A DNA stretch of 64,000 nucleotides from Desulforamulus reducens MI-1 (GCF_000016165.1 NC_009253.1:3235484-3299483); one strand, 5' to 3'. Shown: positions 36,515 through 44,548, counted from the stretch's first letter. Notes: generated by a model not told the origin, from the letters alone. Program-made: numbers and translations.

Positions 36515-36605
36515 GGTGCCTGGTTCCGTCCGCTGGCAGCCTTTCATGCCCGTTTAACAATCTCATGCGAAGACGGTACCTGGCACCGCCTAGCTAGCCT
36601 TTCAT
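36515..36605 (+). repeat. dispersed repeat, type B, copy 2
   Basis: Same unit as 35265-35354. Here the ends are a perfect inverted pair: GGCGGTGCC at the left and GGCACCGCC near the right. The apparent reading frames across it are artefacts. Confidence 0.9.
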
Positions 36606-36674
36606 TGAAACCACCAGACCCCAAAGGAAAACATACAAACAAGAAACCACCCGGCGCTTTAGTTAAGTGAAGTA

Positions 36675-36812
36675 CCAGGCACCTTTTGGTAACTTCTGGC
36701 AGGCTTGTCCTGCCAGGGGTTACCCCCTGCATCTCAAGACTCGCTATAAGTGGTTGGCTAGACCTTTCTTAGTGGGGTTCCCACCCACTATACGATGCGC
36801 CCTTTCTCGGCG
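36675..36812. repeat. cluster of unrelated hairpins before REP copy C1
   Basis: GGTAACTTCTGGCAGG pairs with CCTGCCAG and GGTTACC; TAGTGGG pairs with CCCACTA further right; and GTGCGCC-type sequence precedes the element. A related GGTAGG/CCTGCC stem recurs near 37997-38030. With type B copy 2 and C1 this fills the whole 36401-36880 gap; no gene is seen. Confidence 0.5.
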
Positions 36813-36879
36813 CACGGACTGTCCCCTTTTGGTAAGTTTTGGGAATGGCGCCAAGCCAGGCCCAAAACTTACCCGAGCA
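36813..36879 (+). repeat. REP-like element, type C, copy 1 (different stem, same flanks)
   Basis: Right part of the shared flank (CACGGACTGTCCCCTTTT), then stem GGTAAGTTTTGGG / CCCAAAACTTACC, then CGAGCA. It ends one base before the stop codon of the MNT-domain gene. Confidence 0.85.
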
Positions 36880-36880
36880 A

Positions 36881-37204
36881 TTATATGTTGATAGATTTAC
36901 CCTTACTAATTATTTCATCATAGAGAAATTGACCCCGACGCCCTTTTTTGAATTCATCCAAAGAATAGGGTCTAGGCGAAATGTCTAGATCTATATCTTC
37001 GCTAATTTCTTTGAGCATAACAGCTTCTTCCAAGTAGTCCTGGCCAAAATCAGGGGAGATAATGGCGACATCTATATCACTGTCTTCAGTTGCTTTTCCT
37101 TTTGCATAGGAACCGTACAGGATGGCTTTTTCTACACGAACATTTTTTCCTTTTAATGCCTTTATGAAATCTTGCACGATTATTTCAACATGCTTCTTAG
37201 CCAT
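36881..37204 (-). CDS. MNT-domain nucleotidyltransferase (antitoxin-type)
   Basis: A 107-residue minimal nucleotidyltransferase. The signature ILYGSYAKGKATEDSDIDVAI has GS and DxD. Partners of this kind (MntA) silence HEPN toxins by AMP-transfer to the toxin. GGGGGG lies 6 bases before the ATG. It overlaps the HEPN gene end by 25 bases, so the pair is coupled. Confidence 0.9.
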   Translation of the reverse strand: MAKKHVEIIVQDFIKALKGKNVRVEKAILYGSYAKGKATEDSDIDVAIISPDFGQDYLEEAVMLKEISEDIDLDISPRPYSLDEFKKGRRGQFLYDEIISKGKSINI

Positions 37205-37569
37205 GCCACTCCCCCCTTTGTACGCTGTAGAATTTCTTTGGTATTCTCATATGTACATTTCGCTTCTAATTCGGCCCGCTTATCTGGGTATCTAGCTTCT
37301 ATATAGTATAATGAGAGACGGCGCAACAGATCCCGTGTATCCTTGCTGCACTGGGCTAAAATGTCAGCACCACCAGCTAATGAAATAAGGTCATGTTTTT
37401 TAGGTGGAGTTAAGCCAGTTTTATTAAAGAAGACCGCTTTAATAGCCTTCTCTACTGCCTGCTGACACATAAACATTGACCAAAGGTATTGCTTTCCATG
37501 CATACAGTGTTCAGCTGCTTCTAGATCATCCTCAGCTATACCTATCCAAACAGATGATTGTGCCCTCAC
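37180..37569 (-). CDS. HEPN-domain protein (toxin-type RNase)
   Basis: A 129-residue all-helical HEPN protein of the PF05168 type. Typical points: AEDDLEAAEHCM, MFMCQQAVEKAIKAVFF, HDLISLAGG and YIEARYPDKR. HEPN toxins cleave RNA through an RxxxxH-type site; here the RYPD region marks the same helix. GTG start with GGGGAA upstream. First gene of the HEPN-MNT pair. Confidence 0.88.
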   Translation of the reverse strand: MRAQSSVWIGIAEDDLEAAEHCMHGKQYLWSMFMCQQAVEKAIKAVFFNKTGLTPPKKHDLISLAGGADILAQCSKDTRDLLRRLSLYYIEARYPDKRAELEAKCTYENTKEILQRTKGGVAWLRSMLK

Positions 37570-37647
37570 CTGTTTATTCCCCTTTCACTCTATTTCTATA
37601 CTTAGATTATACCATCTCCCCAGAGCAAAATCATTTTACTTAAATAA

Positions 37648-37731
37648 TTATACTTTTATTGCAGCTACCCCCAACGGTGTTAGTAAGTCGGTTAAAGGAA
37701 TTTCACTTTTAGCCTCTCTCAGAAACATACG
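37648..37731 (-). pseudogene. short coding remnant, C-terminal end of an unknown gene
   Basis: One frame reads MFLREAKSEIPLTDLLTPLG VAAIKV and a stop, protein-like but with no upstream continuation. The rest of 37570-37852 shows no other gene; CCGATAATAGTTCTTATG at about 37784 resembles part of the toxin leader repeat at 38338. Confidence 0.25.
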
Positions 37732-37852
37732 TAATACTCTCGCGTTAAACTGCCTCTATTATTCAGCTTTACCATCCCCCTTCCGATAATAGTTCTTATG
37801 TATGAAAACATCCCCGCCTGGGCAACCCACGGGGCAATCAATTAATCAAACG

Positions 37853-37946
37853 CTTTAGTTCATTAAGTTGGTAACGCAAGTGGGGACCGTCCCCTTTTGG
37901 GAGGAATTGGAAGTACCGGATGGGCTTCCGGTTCCTCCCTCGAGCA
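37853..37946 (+). repeat. REP-like element, type A, copy 4
   Basis: CTTTAGTTCATTAAGTTGGT, AACGCAAGTGGGGACCGTCC, CCTTTT, the GGAGGAATTGGAAG hairpin, CTCGAGCA. The stem partner keeps pairing despite loop changes. The minus-strand 67-codon frame over it is repeat-derived and repeats the same tail seen in broken comM. Confidence 0.92.
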
Positions 37947-38138
37947 TTTCCAGGGATTCAGCGTTTTTTTGGCTTTTATCTCCTAAAGTCAGGAGCACTG
38001 GTAGGCTTGCCCTGCCAGGGTTTACCTCGGAGCAAGTTGATATTAAATCTAGAATCATATATAATACAAATATAAAAGTGGGAATACTTATAATTAACTA
38101 AACGGCGTTGTGGCCTCGACCTACCGAGGTTTTCACAT

Positions 38139-38176
38139 AAAACCCTTAAACTGTTCGCACCAGTTTAAGGGTTTTT
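38139..38176. terminator. terminator of the small toxin mRNA (bidirectional)
   Basis: AAAACCCTTAAACT and AGTTTAAGGGTTTT form a 14-bp stem around GTTCGCACC. The T-run is part of the stem in either direction. It lies just past the toxin stop. Confidence 0.75.
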
Positions 38177-38181
38177 AATTA

Positions 38182-38268
38182 CTAACTTCGTCTAGTCAAT
38201 TGAACAACGAGGGTAATCAGGAGTATTACCGCTATAACTATCTGTATTGCATCACTTATGGTAATCAT
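38182..38268 (-). CDS. 28-residue holin-like type I toxin
   Basis: A tiny membrane peptide: MITISDAIQIVIAVILLITL followed by VVQLTRRS. It has one membrane helix and a short basic tail, the form of putative holin-like (TxpA/Fst-like) type I toxins. A strong GGGGGTGAGGTGGG sits before the ATG. The mRNA ends in a tight hairpin (38139-38176). A matching antisense RNA is expected on the plus strand but cannot be located by eye. Confidence 0.7.
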   Translation of the reverse strand: MITISDAIQIVIAVILLITLVVQLTRRS

Positions 38269-38337
38269 CCCACCTCACCCCCTTTCTTGGATGTTTCCAT
38301 CCCCGGCAGGTGAGGCCCGTTTGTTTAATTATGTATT

Positions 38338-38413
38338 CCCGTTTTTATTTTACCATATTTTATCATTATATGACATTATCAACGTTAGTCCCAATAATAG
38401 TCCTTATGCTACC
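38338..38413. repeat. 76-bp toxin promoter/leader segment (copy 1)
   Basis: AT-rich segment upstream of the small toxin. On the minus strand it holds TTGGGA, 18 bases, TATAAT (38370-38365), likely the toxin promoter. An orphan copy with two mismatches lies at 39963-40038. Confidence 0.7.
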
Positions 38414-38502
38414 AACATCCCCCTCCGATTTCGATTTGGTGGGAATGTTTTGTATTGGGTTATACTTAACAGTTTTTTCCGTTAATGAAAGGAACTGTGC
38501 TG

Positions 38503-38601
38503 TACTTTAGTTTATTAAATTGGTAACGTAAGTGGGGACTGTCCCCTTTTGGTAAGTTTTGGGAATGGCGCTAAGCCAGGCCTACGAAACTTACCCGAGC
38601 A
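38503..38601 (+). repeat. REP-like element, type C, copy 2
   Basis: Full 5' flank (TACTTTAGTTTATTAAATTG, GTAACGTAAGTGGGGACTGT, CCCCTTTT), then GGTAAGTTTTGGG with a partly decayed right arm (CCTACGAAACTTACC), then CGAGCA. It ends 18 bases before the gdx stop. Confidence 0.9.
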
Positions 38602-38619
38602 CTCCCAAACTTAATATTT

Positions 38620-38940
38620 TTAATGACCAGAAGTTATCTTTAAGCCAATCATGCCGCCAACAATCTGTAGAATAAAGATAACTCTCACTATATCTCGAGG
38701 CTCTCCTAAAAAGAGCATCCCTACAAGTACAGTTCCCAGTGCCCCGATTCCTGTCCATACTGCATAGCCAGTTCCGATTGGCAGGGTCTTCAAAGCCCAG
38801 GACAAGAAACCAAAACTTATGGCCATCCCTGCCAGGGTAATTAAGCTCGGTAACAATTTAGTAAAACCATTGGTGTATTTTAGTCCTATAGCCCAAATAA
38901 CCTCAAAAAGTCCAGCGATTACAAGATATACCCAAGCCAT
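38620..38940 (-). CDS. gdx: SMR-family guanidinium exporter (Gdx/SugE)
   Basis: A 106-residue four-helix transporter of the small multidrug resistance family. The essential Glu is in the first helix (GLFEVIWAIGLKYTNGF), and LPIGTGYAVWTGIGALGT is the Gdx/SugE signature rather than EmrE, so guanidinium export in exchange for protons is likely. It lies 16 bases downstream of a tetR gene and shares its promoter. No guanidine riboswitch is seen. Confidence 0.88.
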   Translation of the reverse strand: MAWVYLVIAGLFEVIWAIGLKYTNGFTKLLPSLITLAGMAISFGFLSWALKTLPIGTGYAVWTGIGALGTVLVGMLFLGEPRDIVRVIFILQIVGGMIGLKITSGH

Positions 38941-38956
38941 TATGCTTCTTCCTTTC

Positions 38957-39544
38957 TTATTCTGTAATATTATTTTTAATGCCGGCCCAGAAGGTATGCC
39001 ACACAGCCTCTAACCTTACTTGGTAATGTTGACGGGTATAATAATGAGATTCCATAAACATGCCATCTATTAAGCATATAAAAGTACCTAACAGATCCTC
39101 AACGTTTCTTGGCTGAATTTCTCCGTTAATGATACCTTTATTGAAAATGGCAGTTACCATTTCTGACATGGTCTTCTCATAAAATATAATTTTTTCTTGT
39201 AGTTTTTCTTTTAGAAATTCTGGTGGAAATAAAATGTTTCGTTTCCAAAATACTACTTCAACATTGTTATTTTCATACATTTCACCATAGTATTTAAAAA
39301 TTGAGTACAATTTACCTTTAGCGCTATCATCCTTAATATCTTGGCAAAAATTTATAAAGGCCTCTAATTCTTCTTTTTGAACATCTTCAAAGACAGATAA
39401 AAATAAATGCTCCTTTCCTTCAAAATGTGAGTAAATTGAGGATTTTCTAATCCCTACCCCTTGGGCAATATTAGCTAAAGATGTTCCTTCGTAGCCTTTT
39501 TGAGCAAATAACGATAAAGATACCGATTTAATTTTATTAATCAA
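38957..39544 (-). CDS. TetR-family transcriptional repressor
   Basis: A 195-residue repressor. The N-terminal helix-turn-helix (LFAQKGYEGTSLANIAQGVG, IRKSSIYSHFEGKEHLF) is standard; the C-terminal ligand/dimer domain ends with helices typical of efflux regulators. It is the first gene of the tetR-gdx operon, whose promoter carries a perfect palindrome (39558-39575). The likely inducer is a gdx substrate, but this is not shown. Confidence 0.9.
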   Translation of the reverse strand: MINKIKSVSLSLFAQKGYEGTSLANIAQGVGIRKSSIYSHFEGKEHLFLSVFEDVQKEELEAFINFCQDIKDDSAKGKLYSIFKYYGEMYENNNVEVVFWKRNILFPPEFLKEKLQEKIIFYEKTMSEMVTAIFNKGIINGEIQPRNVEDLLGTFICLIDGMFMESHYYTRQHYQVRLEAVWHTFWAGIKNNITE

Positions 39545-39557
39545 CGCTACCGCCTCC

Positions 39558-39609
39558 CTACCGAACGTTCGGTAGTTAAATTATAATGTGTACTCTATTC
39601 TTATGTCAA
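39558..39609 (-). promoter_or_regulatory. tetR-gdx promoter and operator
   Basis: Minus strand TTGACA (39609-39604), 18 bases, TATAAT (39585-39580), followed by the perfect 18-base palindrome CTACCGAACGTTCGGTAG (39575-39558) over the start region. The position predicts direct repression by the TetR product. Confidence 0.85.
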
Positions 39610-39652
39610 TCTAATAAAACAATTAAATCTCAAACTTAGCGAATCAAAACAC

Positions 39653-39685
39653 TAACCCATTGGCTTAGTATGAGCCAATGGGTTA
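39653..39685. terminator. terminator-like hairpin, no clear owner
   Basis: TAACCCATTGGCT and AGCCAATGGGTTA pair perfectly around TAGTATG. No gene ends next to it on either strand. Confidence 0.4.
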
Positions 39686-39724
39686 CATAAAAACTTAGGA
39701 TATGGAGAATATATTTTAAAATTT

Positions 39725-39815
39725 AACTTTAGGGAGGGTAATAACGCAAGTGGGGACTGCCCCCTTTTGGGAGGAATTGGAAGTCCCGGGAGGGCTTCCG
39801 GTTCCTCCCCGAGCA
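39725..39815 (+). repeat. REP-like element, type A, copy 5
   Basis: AACGCAAGTGGGGACTGCCC, CCTTTT, the GGAGGAATTGGAAG hairpin and a CGAGCA end; left flank partly decayed. The only larger coding-like piece between it and IS21 is an unidentified plus-strand remnant around 39826-39960 (e.g. KPVGIIHRQKDIYVTGNN). Confidence 0.88.
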
Positions 39816-39962
39816 CAACTTCAGCAGACACGAAAAAGCCCGTAGGTATTATCCACAGGCAGAAAGACATTTATGTAACTGGAAATAATCGTCCAAAATT
39901 ATTGGCCGTTTTTTTTGCCAAAAGTATTGACCGCTTACAACATGCTGTTTCGCAGCTCGCAC

Positions 39963-40038
39963 CCCGTTTTTATTTTACTATATTTTATCATTATATGACA
40001 TTATCAACGTTGGTCCCAATAATAGTCCTTATGCTACC
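39963..40038. repeat. orphan copy of the toxin promoter/leader segment
   Basis: Same 76 bases as 38338-38413, with two substitutions. No toxin gene follows it. It lies 7 bases from the left end of the IS21 element, so the second toxin copy may have been removed by IS insertion or deletion. Confidence 0.85.
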
Positions 40039-40154
40039 TGAATATTGCCATAGGAAAGAGCCAACTATGCCATATTTTTGAGCCACTTATGACATCAAAT
40101 TGAACCACCGATGACATTAATAGGGCCACCACCTTTAGTAGTGACCCCAGATGG

Positions 40155-40913
40155 TTATTTTTCTAAACCATGTCGTTCTCTCATAGATATCTCCCCATCA
40201 ATCAGAATAGTATAGGAATCATGGACAATACGGTCTAAAATGGAATCTGCCAAGGTTACCTCACCTATTTTTTCATGCCACCCTCTAGGATCAAACTGGG
40301 AACAAAAAATGGTTGAACCTGTCTGATGTCTTGACTCCACTATTTCCAGAAGGTCCCGTGCCTCGCTCCCCTTTAAAGGTGTTAGAAGCCATTCATCTAG
40401 TATAAGGAGATTAACTTTCTTGTATTGCTTGATAACCTTTTGGAATATGCCCTCACCTCTGGCGATTGTTAATTCATCAAGTAGATCAGGTAGCCGTACA
40501 TACCTAACTTTGTAGAATTGCCGGCATGCAGCAACTCCAAAGGCGCAAGCTAGATAGGTTTTGCCGTTACCTGAAGCGCCCATAATAATGATATTGTGGT
40601 GATCTTGAATATACTGACCTGAAGCCAACCGGAGAATTTGAGCTTTATCAAGCTTTCTATCTGGATGATATTCTATATCCTCAATACATGCTTGGTTGTA
40701 CCGGAATTGTGATCCTTTAATCAGGAGGTTCAGCTTATTATTCTTTCTCCGTGACCATTCCACATCCACAAGAAGGCTGAAGCGATCTTCAAAGGATAGT
40801 TCCCGGTAATCGGTATCATGCAACTGTTTCCTGTAGGTTTCGGCCATTGCAGTTAAACGCATATCATTTAATTTTGATATTGTATTTTCGTTAGTCATTG
40901 TTTTTACCTCCAT
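40155..40913 (-). CDS. istB: IS21 helper ATPase IstB
   Basis: A 252-residue DnaC-like AAA+ ATPase that picks target DNA and stimulates IstA. Walker A MGASGNGKTYLACAFG and Walker B NLLILDEW are intact; the end is of normal length. It overlaps the istA stop by 23 bases. Confidence 0.93.
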   Translation of the reverse strand: MEVKTMTNENTISKLNDMRLTAMAETYRKQLHDTDYRELSFEDRFSLLVDVEWSRRKNNKLNLLIKGSQFRYNQACIEDIEYHPDRKLDKAQILRLASGQYIQDHHNIIIMGASGNGKTYLACAFGVAACRQFYKVRYVRLPDLLDELTIARGEGIFQKVIKQYKKVNLLILDEWLLTPLKGSEARDLLEIVESRHQTGSTIFCSQFDPRGWHEKIGEVTLADSILDRIVHDSYTILIDGEISMRERHGLEK

Positions 40914-42450
40914 AGTAAGCGGCTCCCCTAGTGAATCCGTAAGAGCTGGCTGTCTTTTTAGTTGTGTTATCCACAGTTGGATTCACCTCAGATAATTTAT
41001 CTTGGCCCGTCTTTAGGATGGTTTGAATACTCTTTAGGGTGGGTCTGGGGGTATAGTCTAGAGCCCTTTTACATGCGGCTTCGATGCGTTCAACCGAATG
41101 TTTATCAGCTAGCTTCATTAGTGCTAAGCAAGATTTAAGTCCTTGCTTTTCTGTCTTGTAAGAGGCTAAAATGCTTTTAACAGTGGTTAATGTGTGTGAT
41201 CCAACTTTACTTGCCCATTCAAGAATTGAATCTTGGTTGAACTCAATGTATTTTTTATGATTATCAGGCATGTGTTCTGGAATTGTGGATGCTTGTCCTA
41301 CTTTCCCAGAAAGCCTTTTATGGGAGGCAATACGGAAATGTTTGAAGAAAATTTCCACCACATTCTTCGTAATCCGGACATCAACTAGTTGTTTGATATA
41401 TTCATAAGGAACTGAGTAATATATTTTATCCACAGATATATGATAATCATATTGTACGGTGGCTTTTTTCCAAGTAGCTAGCTCGTATGGGGAAGCAGGC
41501 AGTGGAATTAGCGCAAATTTCTCCTCTTCCGTGAAAGCGGAAAGCCTGTTTCCTGGCTTTTTTTGAAAAGATTTGGTGTTGTATTCCGTTAATTTTTTGT
41601 GGATGGCTTCATTGAGTTCTTTAATTGAGAAAAACTGCTGATTGCGGAGAGAGGCAATAATCCAAGTGGAGATGATACCTACAGTACCTTCTGCACTAGG
41701 TTTATCTTTAGGGTGACGTACTCTGGCTGGCATAATAGAGGTGTTGTAATGTTCAGCCATTTCCTGATACGTGCGGTTAATAATGGGATCAGTCTGGGAG
41801 GACTTTTCCACACCAGTTTTTAAGTTGTCCGGTACAATCATTCTGGTCACACCACCGAAGAACTTGAAGGCATGAATGTGAGCCGTGATCCAACTCTCGG
41901 TTTCCATCGAGAGAAAAGCTTCTACATAAGCATATTGACTGCAGGGTAACGCTGCAACAAATACGTAAGCGGTGATATCTTCTCCTGTGATGTTATCTTT
42001 AATGGACATAGTCTGGCCTGCCCAGTCTACTTCCATTAATTCACCGGGCTTTCTTTTTATTCTCATAGTGGCTTTTGTAGTATTGGCATAATCATGATAA
42101 AACCGGCAAAATTGTCGATAACTATAAGGTATCTTATGATTCTGCCTGCAGTTCTGGCAATATTCATCCCACAAAAGCGAAAGTGTTACCCCACTTTTAG
42201 CCATTTCCTTGTGGATATACTCGCAGTCAGGCCTTCTCCTGAAGGTAAGAGAAACATTCTTTTCAGGAAACAAAACATCCTGGAGCTGACCATCTGACAT
42301 ATCCTTCTCAAATGGCCAAGAAATACCCTGACTTTCAGCTCGTTTGAGAACTTCGCTCACAGTGTTCCTTGAGTTGGAGCAACTTGCGGCAATGCCTCTC
42401 ATACTAAGACCCTGGGCATGAAGCCTCAGGATTTCCCGGTACTTGATCAT
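40891..42450 (-). CDS. istA: IS21 transposase IstA
   Basis: A 519-residue DDE transposase. An N-terminal helix-turn-helix (LHAQGLSMRGIAASCSNSRN) is followed by the catalytic core: Asp in MEVDWAGQTM, Asp in IVPDNLKTGV and Glu in DKPSAEGTVG, and a C-terminal beta domain. Full length, so the element may still be active. Confidence 0.93.
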   Translation of the reverse strand: MIKYREILRLHAQGLSMRGIAASCSNSRNTVSEVLKRAESQGISWPFEKDMSDGQLQDVLFPEKNVSLTFRRRPDCEYIHKEMAKSGVTLSLLWDEYCQNCRQNHKIPYSYRQFCRFYHDYANTTKATMRIKRKPGELMEVDWAGQTMSIKDNITGEDITAYVFVAALPCSQYAYVEAFLSMETESWITAHIHAFKFFGGVTRMIVPDNLKTGVEKSSQTDPIINRTYQEMAEHYNTSIMPARVRHPKDKPSAEGTVGIISTWIIASLRNQQFFSIKELNEAIHKKLTEYNTKSFQKKPGNRLSAFTEEEKFALIPLPASPYELATWKKATVQYDYHISVDKIYYSVPYEYIKQLVDVRITKNVVEIFFKHFRIASHKRLSGKVGQASTIPEHMPDNHKKYIEFNQDSILEWASKVGSHTLTTVKSILASYKTEKQGLKSCLALMKLADKHSVERIEAACKRALDYTPRPTLKSIQTILKTGQDKLSEVNPTVDNTTKKTASSYGFTRGAAYYGGKNND

Positions 42451-42669
42451 AAAAAAACCTCCTGTAATCAGAATTGTACTTTTATGTACAGTGTTGATTA
42501 TACAAGAGGTGGCTCTTTCGATGGCAGAACTGGCTTAAAATCATGTCATACGTGGCTCAGAAACATGGCACGAGTGGTATATTTTGTTGTCTTTATTCAA
42601 TATGGGGGAATAGGATAACTGAGTCTGCTTTGATAATCAGTTTATCTTCGGAAGGATTTGAGGGCTACG

Positions 42670-43197
42670 ATGAGTATTGATGTTATAAGTAACGAAGTCA
42701 GAAAAATAAAAAGGAAGTACTCTGAAGCGGATCCCGTTAAGCTATGCCAAAAGATGAAAATCTCTTTGCTATATCAGCCTATGGGTTTATTTGAAGGGGC
42801 CTGTAAAGGATTCTATTTACAACAGTCACGTAAACAAGCTATCGTCATTAACAGTGACCTGGATGAACTGTTACAACGGATAATTTTAATCCATGAGATA
42901 GGACATGCGGTTTTACATAGGAAAGTACCCGGTATTAAAAGTTTCCATGATTTTACGCTATTTGACGAAACTTCTTTTTATGAGTATGAAGCCAATATTT
43001 TTGCTGCTGATTTTATATTAGCTGATAAAGACGTATTAAGAATTTTAAATGAAGATATTTCATTTTTTTCTGCTGCCAGTACTTTGTGCGTCCCGGCGGA
43101 GCTTCTTGATTTTAAATTTCGCATCTTAAAGAGAAAGGGTTATCAAGTAATAGATCCTCCATTAAATGCAAAGGCTAATTTTTTAAAGAATTACTGA
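42670..43197 (+). CDS. ImmA/IrrE-family metallopeptidase
   Basis: A 175-residue protease with the zinc motif ILIHEIGHAVLH and a third ligand region (YEYEANIFAADFILAD). ImmA enzymes cleave a neighbouring XRE-type repressor to induce mobile elements or stress genes. The partner repressor usually precedes it, but IS21 ends 100 bases upstream, so the repressor may have been lost to the insertion. GAGGG precedes ATG 42670; a TTG start at 42658 is possible. Confidence 0.85.
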   Translation: MSIDVISNEVRKIKRKYSEADPVKLCQKMKISLLYQPMGLFEGACKGFYLQQSRKQAIVINSDLDELLQRIILIHEIGHAVLHRKVPGIKSFHDFTLFDETSFYEYEANIFAADFILADKDVLRILNEDISFFSAASTLCVPAELLDFKFRILKRKGYQVIDPPLNAKANFLKNY

Positions 43198-43202
43198 TTG
43201 GA

Positions 43203-43284
43203 CTTTAGTGCTTATATGAGTAATAAAATACCAGACAAACCAAACTGCATCAAGTAATTCATTTAATACATTAACGCACTAAAG
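43203..43284. repeat. 9-bp inverted repeat after the ImmA-like gene
   Basis: CTTTAGTGC (43203-43211) and GCACTAAAG (43276-43284) are perfect inverted arms around 64 bases. The CTTTAG arm resembles the start of the REP-like elements, but the rest does not. Confidence 0.35.
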
Positions 43285-43301
43285 CATGGACACTAAAAAA
43301 C

Positions 43302-43335
43302 ACCCCCTAAGCCGAATCTGTAGCTCAACGGGGTA
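43302..43335 (-). terminator. terminator after vanZ-like gene
   Basis: Minus strand ACCCC, inner AGC/GCT pair, GGGGT, then GTTTTTTAG, 9 bases past the VanZ-like stop. Confidence 0.6.
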
Positions 43336-43343
43336 TCTATTCT

Positions 43344-43814
43344 CTATCTTCCCTTAACCAACCTATCAACTACCCAATACACCCCAACTCCTACACTGGC
43401 CCCGGCACTATCAATGATAACATCCTTCACCTGTCCCCCTCTGCCGGGGACAAATAGCTGATGGACTTCATCTGACATCGCATAAAGAATGCAAATCCCC
43501 AGAGCTAAAGCAATGCTCGGGTACCCAGTTACCCCACATGTTTTTAAAGCATTTAACACCAGTATTCCGAGCACTAAATAAGCAAAGAAATGAGCATTCT
43601 TCCTTAATATATGATTAAAGTCATCTATATCAAACTCCGCCTTGGGAGCAACTTTTTCTACCGTTTTTACAATAACCTCTTTTATTCCTGTACTTAACTG
43701 ATTGGACTGCTCCGCCACCTGGGATGACAGATTAAAAATGAGTGCCATCCAAAGAAGCACAGCTGCCCAGGAAAGAAATTTTATGTATGGACATGTATAG
43801 TTCCTTTTATTCAT
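43344..43814 (-). CDS. VanZ-family membrane protein
   Basis: A 156-residue protein with about four membrane helices. VanZ markers: LSWAAVLLWMALIFNLSSQV near the N-terminus, LRKNAHFFAYLVLGIL and SDEVHQLFVPGRGGQVKDVI near the end. VanZ proteins give low-level teicoplanin resistance in some settings; the usual role is unknown. It overlaps the pRiA4b-like gene by 4 bases (ATGA). Confidence 0.88.
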   Translation of the reverse strand: MNKRNYTCPYIKFLSWAAVLLWMALIFNLSSQVAEQSNQLSTGIKEVIVKTVEKVAPKAEFDIDDFNHILRKNAHFFAYLVLGILVLNALKTCGVTGYPSIALALGICILYAMSDEVHQLFVPGRGGQVKDVIIDSAGASVGVGVYWVVDRLVKGR

Positions 43815-44503
43815 CTCAGCTTATCCCACTCTGTTTTCTTATACTTAATCGCTTTTAACCTTTCATTAATCAACTCTGCATCATATTCTCTAAAATATTG
43901 TTCTTTAGCCCAAGCCCTAACTTCTTCATACTCAGGATGATTCGGATTATGATAAACCTTTAAAAACTGATAATACCCAGGAAGGCCACCCACATCTTCT
44001 GGTGGAGCGGTCTCTGCACCATCTATAAGTGTTGGGTATCCATAATGGTAATCCTCAACGATTTCCTCTAAAATAACCAGAATCCGCCAATCATCACCGT
44101 AATTGTAAATGTATTTGATCTCACCATATTTTTCTATGTACTCATCAATCTTTATGCCGGTAGGCTTACGAATAACTGTGCTTAGATTTTCTAAATGCGC
44201 CTGATTAAACTTAGCAAATTCCGGAGGTGTATTTTTCATTTTTTCTTCTATCTCTTTACGGTTTTTCTTATAATACTGGTGCTGTTGGTATGCTTCCTCA
44301 TCATTGATCACTCGGATGTTGTCAGCTGATAAATCAAACTCAAATAGATGATACGGTTCATAAGGATACCCACTCTTAAAGTTAAACACATTTTGAATAA
44401 CATCATGAAGCCTGTTAAAAGTAGCTCCAGCAGGCATGATGACTCTTCGCCAAATTAGTGGATCTGAGTTTTGTAGTTCAATTTTTATTTGATAGGCTTT
44501 CAA
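43811..44503 (-). CDS. plasmid pRiA4b ORF-3-like protein
   Basis: A 230-residue protein of the PRiA4_ORF3 family. Signatures: YQIKIELQNSDPLIWRRVIM at the start and YIYNYGDDWRILVILEEIVE, followed by DGAETAPPEDVGGLPGYYQF, where the acidic and GG motifs are strongly conserved. The biochemical role of the family is unknown; it occurs on plasmids and in genomic islands. First of two genes overlapping VanZ. Confidence 0.85.
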   Translation of the reverse strand: MKAYQIKIELQNSDPLIWRRVIMPAGATFNRLHDVIQNVFNFKSGYPYEPYHLFEFDLSADNIRVINDEEAYQQHQYYKKNRKEIEEKMKNTPPEFAKFNQAHLENLSTVIRKPTGIKIDEYIEKYGEIKYIYNYGDDWRILVILEEIVEDYHYGYPTLIDGAETAPPEDVGGLPGYYQFLKVYHNPNHPEYEEVRAWAKEQYFREYDAELINERLKAIKYKKTEWDKLR

Positions 44504-44548
44504 TTATAATCACCTTCTATATCTTATCAACAAACCTTACCTAAACGC

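Larger units (their letters stand above)
40046..42570 (-). mobile_element. IS21-family insertion sequence
   Basis: About 2.5 kb with istA and istB. Both ends carry repeated units of the form TGGCTC - about six bases - ATGGCA (left end inverted, e.g. 40046-40065; right end ending ATGGCA at 42570), the multiple terminal repeats of IS21 elements, with TG...CA tips. I see no matching target duplication at the flanks (left CTGAATAT, right CGAGTGGT), so flanking DNA has probably rearranged. The tip positions are inferred from the repeat pattern. Confidence 0.8.

Noticed and set aside
36485-36891. Short reading frames across 36.5-36.9 kb
   Set aside because: They run through type B and C palindromic repeats and repeat in other copies; not genes.
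37855-38058. Minus-strand 67-codon frame similar to the end of the comM frame
   Set aside because: The similarity is only the shared REP-like element read in the same frame, not a comM fragment.
32899-39815. CRISPR array, because repeats recur at intervals
   Set aside because: Spacing is hundreds to thousands of bases, repeats are long palindromes, intervals hold genes, and no cas genes are present.
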